Shown: positions 1 to 5,627 of the stretch, one piece after another
Layout of the letters: every line of letters begins with the position of its first letter
Numbering within the stretch: the first letter of the stretch is position 1
NCBI GenBank assembly: GCA_021826485.1
Contig: JAKAZX010000277.1
Location: forward strand, 1 to 5,662
Length of the DNA stretch: 5,662 nt
Direction: 5' to 3'
DNA from: Pseudomonadota bacterium
Lineage (GTDB): Bacteria > Pseudomonadota > Alphaproteobacteria > Acetobacterales > Acetobacteraceae
Made by a program: the position numbers and the translations under genes
The notes under the pieces: generated by a model
The model's input: the letters and a program-made list of their open reading frames with translations, nothing else
What the model was told of the DNA's origin: nothing
Database searches by the model: none

Positions 1-1
1 G

Positions 2-973
2 GTGGACGACCTGCTGAACGCCGTGGCGCGGCGTGGCATCCCGCTGGCGCTGGGCAACGCGGTGACGGACCTGCTGGTGGCCGGCGATGCGGTGGCCGGC
101 GCCGCCATCGACAGCGGCCAGGGGCGGGAGGAGGTAGCCGCCCGCAAGATCATCCTGGCGGTCAACGGCTTCGCCGCGAATGCCGGGCTGGTCGGCCGGT
201 TCTGCCCGGAAATCGCGGGTGCCACCTATTTCGGCGCCCGCGGCTCGACCGGGGAGGCGGTGCTGTGGGGGGAGCGGCTGGGCGCGGCGCTGGCCAATAT
301 GGGCGCCTATCAGGGCTATGCCGCCGTCGCCTACCCGCAGGGCAGCCTGCTGTCCTGGACCACGATCGAGAAGGGCGGCCTGCTGGTGGGCGCCGACGGG
401 TGCCGCTTCGGCGACGAGAGCCTGGGCTATTCCGGCTTCGCCCGCATCGTGCTTGGCCAGGGGCCGGAGGCGTTCGCGCTGTTCGACCAGCGCATCTTCG
501 ACATCGCGGCGCAGGAGGAGGAGTTCGTCGAACTCTGGCGCTACGGCGGCATCCGGCGGGCGGAGACGGTGGCGGACGCGGCGGCGGCCTTCGCCCTGCC
601 CGCGGCGGCGCTGGCGCGCACGGTCGATGATTACGACGCGGCGGCCGGCGGCCGGCAGGCCGATCCGTTCGGCCGGCGCGATTTCGGCCTCGCGCCGCTC
701 CGCCCGCCCTATTACGCCGCCCGCGTCGTGCCCGGCCTGTTCCACACCCAGGGCGGACTGCTTGTGGACGCGGACGCGCGCGTGCTGCGCCCGGACGGCA
801 GCGCCATCGCCAATCTGTTCGCCGGCGGCGGCGCGGCGGCGGGGATCAGCGGGCGGGACGGCGCGCTGGGCTATGCCTCCGGCAACGGCCTGCTGTCAGC
901 GATCGCGCTCGGCCGCCTGGCCGGCCTTGCAGCGGCCCGGGAATGCGCCGGGGCGGGGGCAGTCGGGCGATGA
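2..973 (+). CDS. FAD-dependent oxidoreductase, fumarate reductase/succinate dehydrogenase flavoprotein type (5'-truncated by window)
   Basis: Partial gene: the reading frame is already open at the window edge. The 323 visible residues lack the N-terminal Rossmann GxGxxG dinucleotide-binding segment that this family needs, so roughly 150 or more residues lie upstream and the GTG at base 2 is not a start. Visible family signatures, numbered from the first visible residue, are the FAD-domain strand ending ILAVNGFAAN (51-60), the RFGDESLGYSGFA segment (135-147), the FHTQGG motif (247-252) at the position of the HHTMGG substrate-site motif of soluble fumarate reductases, and the C-terminal FAD-binding stretch from NLFAGGG (271) to GNGLLSAIALGRLAG (294-308). 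Such enzymes oxidise or reduce a C-C bond next to a carboxylate or carbonyl, as in fumarate reductase, tricarballylate dehydrogenase and 3-ketosteroid dehydrogenase relatives. The substrate cannot be read from the sequence. The stop overlaps the next start (ATGA), implying translational coupling. The family call is solid; the specific reaction is unknown. Confidence 0.9.
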   Translation: MDDLLNAVARRGIPLALGNAVTDLLVAGDAVAGAAIDSGQGREEVAARKIILAVNGFAANAGLVGRFCPEIAGATYFGARGSTGEAVLWGERLGAALANMGAYQGYAAVAYPQGSLLSWTTIEKGGLLVGADGCRFGDESLGYSGFARIVLGQGPEAFALFDQRIFDIAAQEEEFVELWRYGGIRRAETVADAAAAFALPAAALARTVDDYDAAAGGRQADPFGRRDFGLAPLRPPYYAARVVPGLFHTQGGLLVDADARVLRPDGSAIANLFAGGGAAAGISGRDGALGYASGNGLLSAIALGRLAGLAAARECAGAGAVGR

Positions 974-2361
974 CGCTGACTCGCCAGATCGTCCGCCACG
1001 CCCGGCGGCTGCTGGCCGCAGGTCTGCCGGCCCCGGTCGCCGAGGCGGCGCGGCTGCACCTGCTGGACGCGCTCGGCGTCGGGCTGGCGGCGAGCGCGGC
1101 GTCGGTGGGCCGCCCGTACCGCCGGCTGGCGGGCGAGCTGGCGCGCGGCGGGCCGGCCAGCGTGCTCGGGCATGCCGCCGGGGCCGCCGCTGCCGATGCC
1201 GCGCTGCTCAATGGCGGACTGATCCACAGCCTGGAATTCGACGACACCCATACCGGCTCGATCGTGCATGGCAGTGCCGTGCTGGCCCCCGCCGCGCTGG
1301 CGGCGGCGGAGGCGGCGGGGGCGGACGGGCAGGGCCTGCTCGGCGCCTATGCTGTGGGGTGGGAGGTGCTGGTGCGCCTGGGCCTTGCCGCACCCGGCGC
1401 GTTCCAAGCGCGGGGGTTCCAGGTCTCCTCGGTCGGCGGCGCCCTGGCGGCGGCGCTGGTCGGCGCGCTCGTGGCGGGGCTGGAGGAGGACGCGGCGGTG
1501 GCCGCGCTGGGCATCGCGCTCAGCCAGGCATCGGGCGTGTTCGAGTTCCTGAGCAACGGCGCCTCGGTGAAGTCGCTGCATCCCGGCTGGGCGGCCCATG
1601 CCGGCCTGCTGGCGGCCCGGCTGGCCAAGGGCGGCATGACGGGGCCGGAGACGGCGCTGGAAGGCCGCTATGGCCTGTTCGCCAGTTTCGCCGGCGATGC
1701 CGCCGCCGCGCACCGCTTTGCCGACACGCTCGCCACAATCGGCACCGTCTGGCACCTGCCGGAGGCCGCGTTCAAGCTCTACCCCTGCTGCCACTACATC
1801 CACCCGTTCATCGAGGCGGCGAACCTGCTGCGTCGGCGCGGCGTGGCGCCGGAGGAGATCGCAACCCTTGTCTGCCGCGTGCCGCAGGGCGCGGCGCCGA
1901 TCATCTGCGATCCGTGGCCGCTCAAGCAGGACCCGCCGACGCCGCACGCGGCGCGCTGGAGCCTGCCGGTGGTCGTCGCCATGGCGCTGTGCGGGACGGT
2001 GACGCTGGACAGTTTCGAGGCGCTGATCCCCGCCCCGGTCCGCGACCTCGCCGCGCGCATCGCGTGGGCGGAACTGCCCGATGCCGACTTTCCGCGCCGC
2101 TTCGCCGCCGAAATCGTCGCGCATTGCATCGACGGCAGGCAGGAGACCGTGCGGGTCGACGATGTCTACGGCAACCGCAGCCGCCCCGCCGATCCGGCCG
2201 ATGTGCGGGCGAAATTCCACGACAACGCCGCCCGCACCCTGCCCGCCGCCGCCGTCGCCCGGCTGCGCGACGCGGTGGACACGCTGGGCCGGGGGGCGGC
2301 GATCGCCGATCTCCGTGCCGCGCTGCGCGCGGTGCCGGAACGACAGGAGGAGCAGGCATGA
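970..2361 (+). CDS. MmgE/PrpD family protein (2-methylcitrate dehydratase / iminodisuccinate epimerase / cis-aconitate decarboxylase superfamily)
   Basis: The product is 463 residues, the usual length for the family. The start is the ATG of the ATGA overlap with the flavoprotein stop; an upstream in-frame ATG at 943 would extend into that gene and adds no family sequence. Family landmarks are the helical N-terminus with LHLLDALGVGLA (29-40), LEFDDTH (88-94) followed by VHGSAV (99-104), KSLHPGWAAHAGLLAARL (201-218) with the Lys (K201) that aligns with a catalytic Lys of cis-aconitate decarboxylase, and KLYPCCHYIHPFIEAA (269-284) opening the C-terminal lid domain. Members catalyse cofactor-independent dehydration, epimerisation or decarboxylation of polycarboxylates. 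The order methylcitrate synthase-PrpD is absent, so a propionate role is unlikely. One oddity is RGFQVSSVGG (148-157), which has Gln151 where I recall a His in the common GFHxTG motif. Coupling to a cyclic amidohydrolase suggests an amino- or amido-carboxylate substrate (inference). Confidence 0.92.
   Translation: MTLTRQIVRHARRLLAAGLPAPVAEAARLHLLDALGVGLAASAASVGRPYRRLAGELARGGPASVLGHAAGAAAADAALLNGGLIHSLEFDDTHTGSIVHGSAVLAPAALAAAEAAGADGQGLLGAYAVGWEVLVRLGLAAPGAFQARGFQVSSVGGALAAALVGALVAGLEEDAAVAALGIALSQASGVFEFLSNGASVKSLHPGWAAHAGLLAARLAKGGMTGPETALEGRYGLFASFAGDAAAAHRFADTLATIGTVWHLPEAAFKLYPCCHYIHPFIEAANLLRRRGVAPEEIATLVCRVPQGAAPIICDPWPLKQDPPTPHAARWSLPVVVAMALCGTVTLDSFEALIPAPVRDLAARIAWAELPDADFPRRFAAEIVAHCIDGRQETVRVDDVYGNRSRPADPADVRAKFHDNAARTLPAAAVARLRDAVDTLGRGAAIADLRAALRAVPERQEEQA
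2345..2350 (+). promoter_or_regulatory. Shine-Dalgarno site for the amidohydrolase gene
   Basis: A full consensus AGGAGG sits inside the last codons of the MmgE/PrpD gene, seven bases before the ATG at 2358. It fixes the amidohydrolase start even though that reading frame stays open for a very long distance upstream, and it indicates strong initiation or re-initiation at the ATGA overlap. Confidence 0.85.
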
Positions 2362-3755
2362 CGACAGCCCATGATCTGGTGGTGCGCGGCGGCGAGGCGG
2401 TGCTGCCGGGGGTGGGCCTCGCGGCCTGCGACATCGCCGTCACCGGCGGGCGGATCGCGGCGATCCTGGCGCCCGGCGCCGCCTGCATGGCGGCGAGCAC
2501 GCTGGATGCGCGCGGGCTCGTGATCCTGCCCGGCGCCATCGACGCGCATCTGCATCTCGGCCACGGCAAGGACATCGCCCGCCCCCGCGTCCCCGCCGAT
2601 GCGGCGCAGGAGACGGCGGCGGCCCTGCGCGGCGGCATCACCTGCTTCCTGCCCTATCTGATGGCGACCGAGCCGTTCGAGCGCATCTTCGCCGACGTGC
2701 AGGCAGTGACGCAGGCCGGCGCGCGGATCGATTTCGGCTACCACTTCATCATCTCGACCGAGGAGCAACTGGCGGGCGTGGCGCGCTACGTGCGCGAGCA
2801 GGGCGTGCCCAGCTTCAAGATCTTCATGAACAACCGCGGCGGCGAAGGCGCGCGCCTCGGCCTGCCGGATATCGACGACGGCTTCCTGTACCGTCTGTGC
2901 GAGGCCGCCGCGGCGCACGGCGGCATGGTCTGCCCGCATCCGGAAACCATCGAACTCGCCTGGGTGATGCGCGATCGCGCGCGCGCCGCCGACCCCGACG
3001 GAACCGGCGGCCTTGCCACCTGGAACGCATCCCGCCCGCCCTTCGTGGAGGCCGATGCCGTGCAGCGCGCCGCCTACCTCGCGCATGTTGCGGGTGCGCC
3101 GCTGTATGTCGTCCACACCTCCTCGGCCGCGGCGCTGGAGGCGGGGCTGCGCCACCGGCGGGCCGGGGCGCGCGTGTTCATCGAGACCTGTCCGCATTAC
3201 CTGACGCATGATGTCGGCTGGACGGGCGGCGATCTCGGCAAGATCAATCCGCCGCTGCGCAGCCCGGCGGACCGGGAGGCGCTGTGGGCGGCGCTGCTGT
3301 CCGGAGAGATCGACACGGTCGGCACCGACCACGTGCATCGCGACATCGCCGCCAAGCAGGGCGGCATCTGGACGGCATCGCCCGGCTGCCCGGGGCTGGA
3401 AACGCTGCTGCCGGTGCTGCTGAGCGAAGGGCACCACAAGCGCGGCCTCAGCCTTCCGCGCATCGCCGCGCTGACTGCGGGCAATCCCGCGCGGGCGATG
3501 GGACTGGCGCACGTGAAGGGCGCCATCGCCCCGGCGCTGGATGCCGACCTCGCGCTGATCGACCTCGACGGCCAATGGACGCTCGACCGGTCTGACGTGG
3601 TGTCCGGCGCCGGCTATTCCATCTATGAGGGCTGGCGCTTCCGCGGCCGGGTCGTGCATGCACTGGTGCGCGGCCGGACCGTGCTGCGCGACGGCGCGCC
3701 CGATGCCGCCGCGATCGGCTGGGGCAGGTATGTGCCGCGCCGCCTGGCGCACTGA
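2358..3755 (+). CDS. Cyclic amidohydrolase of the dihydropyrimidinase/hydantoinase/dihydroorotase group
   Basis: The product is 465 residues, a normal length for hydantoinase-like enzymes, and starts at the ATG overlapping the previous stop behind a perfect AGGAGG. The architecture is a small beta-sandwich contributed by both ends around a metal-dependent TIM barrel. All expected binuclear metal ligands are visible: H64 and H66 in IDAHLHLG, the carboxylated-lysine position K154 in PSFKIFM, H194 in CPHPE, H253 in YVVHTSS and D324 in GTDH. KINPPLRSPADREAL (295-309), PGCPGLETLLPVLL (342-355) and NPARAMGL (376-383) complete the family pattern. Such enzymes hydrolyse a ring amide in hydantoins, dihydropyrimidines, allantoin or dihydroorotate in the cytoplasm. 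The Tyr five residues after the carboxylysine, which contacts substrate in hydantoinases, is Asn159 here, and the NPPLR motif is more dihydroorotase-like. The exact substrate is therefore open. The catabolic neighbours argue against a pyrimidine-biosynthetic role. It is the last gene of the coupled operon and faces the DUF1989 gene. Confidence 0.9.
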   Translation: MTTAHDLVVRGGEAVLPGVGLAACDIAVTGGRIAAILAPGAACMAASTLDARGLVILPGAIDAHLHLGHGKDIARPRVPADAAQETAAALRGGITCFLPYLMATEPFERIFADVQAVTQAGARIDFGYHFIISTEEQLAGVARYVREQGVPSFKIFMNNRGGEGARLGLPDIDDGFLYRLCEAAAAHGGMVCPHPETIELAWVMRDRARAADPDGTGGLATWNASRPPFVEADAVQRAAYLAHVAGAPLYVVHTSSAAALEAGLRHRRAGARVFIETCPHYLTHDVGWTGGDLGKINPPLRSPADREALWAALLSGEIDTVGTDHVHRDIAAKQGGIWTASPGCPGLETLLPVLLSEGHHKRGLSLPRIAALTAGNPARAMGLAHVKGAIAPALDADLALIDLDGQWTLDRSDVVSGAGYSIYEGWRFRGRVVHALVRGRTVLRDGAPDAAAIGWGRYVPRRLAH

Positions 3756-3756
3756 T

Positions 3757-3773
3757 CGCGGCGTGGCGCCGCG
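3757..3773. terminator. Candidate bidirectional hairpin between convergent genes
   Basis: A perfect inverted repeat, CGCGGCG-TGG-CGCCGCG, gives a 7-bp all-GC stem with a 3-base loop. It lies one base after the amidohydrolase stop (3753-3755) and six bases before the DUF1989 stop codon (3780-3782, minus strand). The position suits a shared terminator, but there is no T tract on either side, so intrinsic termination is not assured. In sequence this GC-rich, short stems also arise by chance. Confidence 0.35.
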
Positions 3774-3779
3774 GCCGTA

Positions 3780-4394
3780 TTAGGCGCCGATCACCAGGAC
3801 TTCTATCGGCGTCGGCGCGAACCCGGCCGCCGGATTGTGGGCCTGCGGGCAGTTGGAAAGCACCGCGAGCACGTCCTGCTCGGCGCGCAGTTCGACGTGG
3901 TCGCCCTCCTTGGACAGTCCCTGCTCGATGGCGATGCCACCATCCTGCCGCACCGGCACGTTCATGAACAGGTTGACGTTGGCGACGATCTCGGATGGAC
4001 CGAGGCCCCAGCAGGCGAGTTCGGCGATAAAGTTGTCGCGGCAATTGGGCGTGTCCCTGACGCCGTAGCGCACGAAGTTGGCGTGCGCGCTGCAGCAGCC
4101 GGCGAGCGTGTCGTGGCGTCCGCAGGTATCCTCGGTCACCGTCATCAGCACGCGGGCGTGATCGGAATACAGTTTGGTGCCGGTGCCGATGTAGATGTTG
4201 CCGTTGATCTTCACCGTGTTCGCGGCGTTGTAGCGGTCCAGCGGCAGGTCGGCCGAATAGCACAGGAAGTCCACCGCCTGCCGCCCCTCCCTGTCGACGA
4301 TGCGCAGCCGCTGGCCGCGTTCGATGCGGTGCGACCAGCGCCCGCCGGGCGCCACGATGTCATGACGGATCGTTTTGCTGCCTGATGGGTTCAT
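3780..4394 (-). CDS. DUF1989 / urea carboxylase-associated family protein
   Basis: The product is 204 residues, typical of the family. I place the start at the ATG whose first base is 4394 (MNPSGSKTIR). The frame stays open further upstream, but that extension lacks family-like sequence and would cover the divergent promoter region; a modest GGAG lies 11 bases before the chosen ATG. Family features are IVAPGGRWSHRIERGQRLRI (13-32), the GRQAVDFLCYSA block (37-48), NGNIYIGTGTKLYSDHARVLMT (65-86), the putative metal-binding EDTCGRHDTLAGCCSAH segment (88-104, with C91, H94, C100, C101, H104), NLFMNVPV (141-148) and SNCPQAHNP (180-188). Proteins of this family occur with urea or guanidine carboxylases, and in some bacteria paired members act as a carboxyguanidine deiminase. 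Only one copy and no carboxylase are visible, so the exact role is undetermined. It may be expressed from a sigma-54-like element at 4484-4500. Confidence 0.88.
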   Translation of the reverse strand: MNPSGSKTIRHDIVAPGGRWSHRIERGQRLRIVDREGRQAVDFLCYSADLPLDRYNAANTVKINGNIYIGTGTKLYSDHARVLMTVTEDTCGRHDTLAGCCSAHANFVRYGVRDTPNCRDNFIAELACWGLGPSEIVANVNLFMNVPVRQDGGIAIEQGLSKEGDHVELRAEQDVLAVLSNCPQAHNPAAGFAPTPIEVLVIGA

Positions 4395-4483
4395 GGCGAT
4401 GCGGTCTCCAGGACGGGCGATCGGGGGAGCGTCCGGCGCGCACGATACACCGGCTTGACGCGACGGACGCATGGGTTTGCGGA

Positions 4484-4500
4484 GGCAAATTCCGTGCAAG
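4484..4500 (-). promoter_or_regulatory. Possible sigma-54 promoter for the DUF1989 gene
   Basis: Read on the minus strand, the element is CTTGCACG-GAAT-TTGCC against the consensus YTGGCACG-N4-TTGCW. The -12 GC, the spacing and most of the -24 element match. One G of the normally invariant -24 GG is T, which weakens the call. The transcript would start near 4473, leaving about 80 bases of leader before the ATG. Confidence 0.3.
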
Positions 4501-4674
4501 CCGCGGCGGGGCCTGCGGATGCCGGCAGCGCCGGGAGCATCCTGCCGCTCGTCATCGTCCGCGCGAGCGAATCCGTTGCAACATGTGCCCAGCATTGCGG
4601 CATTTGCCATGCGGTTGATCGGGGATTCGCCGCCAACCCCCGGGAATGCGCGAAATCGTCTCGGCTTCCCGACA

Positions 4675-4689
4675 TGGCACAGCGATTGC
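4675..4689 (+). promoter_or_regulatory. Sigma-54 (RpoN) promoter for the transporter gene
   Basis: The core TGGCAC-N5-TTGC matches at all ten defined core positions with the required 10-base spacing between the -24 GG (4676-4677) and the -12 GC (4688-4689). The flanking consensus positions (Y before, G after CAC, W at the end) do not match. Transcription would begin about 12 bases after the GC, near 4700, giving a leader of about 50 bases. RpoN control, with an activator such as NtrC, is common for nitrogen-scavenging transporters and fits this gene. I could not identify a clear NtrC box upstream. Confidence 0.62.
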
Positions 4690-4702
4690 GGATCGAACCG
4701 CC

Positions 4703-4722
4703 GACCTTGCGGCCGCAAGGTC
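4703..4722. repeat. Perfect 20-bp palindrome in the transporter gene leader
   Basis: GACCTTGCGG is followed immediately by its exact reverse complement CCGCAAGGTC, centred between 4712 and 4713. It starts two or three bases after the expected sigma-54 transcription start and ends 28 bases before the ATG. In RNA it would fold as an 8-bp stem with a GGCC loop at the extreme 5' end. In DNA it could be a dimeric repressor operator overlapping the initially transcribed region. The dyad itself is certain; its function is inferred. Confidence 0.7.
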
Positions 4723-4750
4723 TCATTCGAGCAATTGTGGAGCCGATCCA

Positions 4751-5587
4751 ATGCTTCAGACTCGCCGGACCCTCCTGCTGGGCGCCGCCGGCCTTGCCGC
4801 TGCGGGCCTGACCGTGCCGCGCCGCGCAGCGGCGGCGACGATGGATGAGATCAAGAAGCGCGGCTTCATCACCGTCGCCACCGAGGACGATTACGAGCCC
4901 TTCGAATTCGTCAAGGACGGCAAGCCGACTGGCTACGATCAGGACCTGCTGGAGGCGATGAAGAAGAAGGTGGGCTTTGCGATCCACCAGGAAATCATCC
5001 CCTGGACGGGAATCCTGCCGGGTGTGACCACGGGCAAGTACGACGCCGCCGTGACCGCCATTCTGGTGACCGCCGAGCGGATGAAGACATTGGATTTCGC
5101 GATGCCGGTCGCCGAGTCGGTAGACTACTATCTCAAGCGCAAGGGCGACGCGAAGATCAAGGGCATCAAGGACCTGTCCGGCAAGTCCCTGGGCGTGGAG
5201 GCCGGCAGCGCGATGCTGAAGCTGCTGCCCCAGCTCGCCGACATGCTCAAGGCAACCGGCGGCTCCCTCGGCAAGGTGGTGCAGTACCAGGGCTATCCCG
5301 AGGCGTATCAGGACCTCGCTGTTGGGCGCCTCGACTACGTGGTGAACACCAAGCTGAGCCTGGATTCGATCGTCGCCGCCAAGCCCGACGTGTTCGAGGT
5401 GGGGCAGGCAGTCTCCCAGCCGACCTACATCGCCTGGGCGGTCGCCAAGGGAAATACCGGCTTGCTCGCCGTGTTCAACGACTTCCTCGCGGCCGCCAAG
5501 AAGGATGGGTCGATGTACGCGCTGCAGAAGACCTATTTCAACACGACGTTCGAGGACCTGCCCGACCATCCCGTCGCGAATGTCTGA
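4751..5587 (+). CDS. ABC transporter substrate-binding protein, family 3 (polar amino acid type), Tat-like signal
   Basis: The product is 278 residues, the normal size for periplasmic family-3 binding proteins. The ATG at 4751 is chosen because a signal peptide starts there and GGAG (4739-4742) lies eight bases upstream; the in-frame ATG at 4646 would place about 35 unrelated residues before it and overlap the promoter. The signal has T-R-R-T-L-L-L (4-10), a hydrophobic core to about residue 21, basic VPRR (22-25) and AAAA (26-29) for cleavage. Twin arginines plus arginines before the cleavage site favour Tat export. The mature part shows ITVATEDDYEPFEF (40-53), GYDQDLLEAM (61-70), PWTGILPGVTTGKYDAAV (84-101), TAERMKTLDFAMPV (107-120) with R110 at the carboxylate-binding position, LGVEAGSAM (147-155) and GRLDYVV (192-198) with D195 at the amino-group-binding position. 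Retained R110 and D195 suggest an alpha-amino-acid-like ligand. A permease gene probably follows. Confidence 0.94.
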   Translation: MLQTRRTLLLGAAGLAAAGLTVPRRAAAATMDEIKKRGFITVATEDDYEPFEFVKDGKPTGYDQDLLEAMKKKVGFAIHQEIIPWTGILPGVTTGKYDAAVTAILVTAERMKTLDFAMPVAESVDYYLKRKGDAKIKGIKDLSGKSLGVEAGSAMLKLLPQLADMLKATGGSLGKVVQYQGYPEAYQDLAVGRLDYVVNTKLSLDSIVAAKPDVFEVGQAVSQPTYIAWAVAKGNTGLLAVFNDFLAAAKKDGSMYALQKTYFNTTFEDLPDHPVANV

Positions 5588-5627
5588 GGTTGCCCGGGGC
5601 GGACTCTGATTTGCGGCAGTCGGGACG

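Larger units (their letters stand above)
4395..4750. other. Divergent intergenic regulatory region
   Basis: This 356-bp stretch lies between divergent starts. Frames cross it but none gives recognisable protein, and its middle part is visibly less GC-rich than the flanking genes. It holds a strong sigma-54 core facing the transporter, a perfect palindrome in that gene's leader, a weaker sigma-54-like element facing the DUF1989 gene, and several short dyads between them (GGATGC/GCATCC at 4517-4542, GTTGCAAC at 4575-4582, GGCATTTGCC at 4599-4608). I saw no guanidine-I (ykkC) riboswitch core, no tRNA and no convincing sigma-70 -35/-10 pair. Confidence 0.75.

Noticed and set aside
871..2220. 449-codon minus-strand open frame opposite the MmgE/PrpD gene
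   Set aside because: It is a compositional shadow of a well-supported gene; the translation is Arg/Gln-rich with no recognisable domain.
180..2357. Very long in-frame upstream extension of the amidohydrolase reading frame (open from 180)
   Set aside because: It overlaps two clear family genes in another frame, is Arg/Pro/Ala-rich without recognisable domains, and reflects the rarity of stop codons in GC-rich DNA. The real start is fixed by AGGAGG and ATG at 2358.
2166..3752. 528-codon minus-strand open frame opposite the amidohydrolase
   Set aside because: It is an antisense shadow with His/Arg/Ala-rich low-complexity translation and no family features, while the opposite strand has a complete catalytic motif set.
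4455..4490. TTGACG as a sigma-70 -35 element
   Set aside because: No -10-like hexamer follows at 16-18 bases.
4578..4589. Minus-strand GCAA...GTGCC resembling another sigma-54 site
   Set aside because: The gap between the -12 GC and -24 GG is two bases too short; sigma-54 spacing is strict.
4395..4750. Guanidine riboswitch, suggested by the DUF1989 neighbour
   Set aside because: I could not find the conserved ykkC guanidine-I core on either strand, nor paired ACGR-loop hairpins.
4395..4751. N-terminal extension of the DUF1989 protein to a start at 4751
   Set aside because: The extra 119 residues show no family similarity, lie over sigma-54 elements and would overlap the start of the divergent gene.
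4391..5569. 392-codon minus-strand open frame opposite the binding-protein gene
   Set aside because: It spans the promoter region and is antisense to a clear family-3 binding protein; no protein family is recognisable.
5588..5627. GCCC/GGGC dyad after the binding-protein gene as a terminator
   Set aside because: The stem is only three to four pairs with almost no loop and no T tract; a downstream gene of the same operon is likely.
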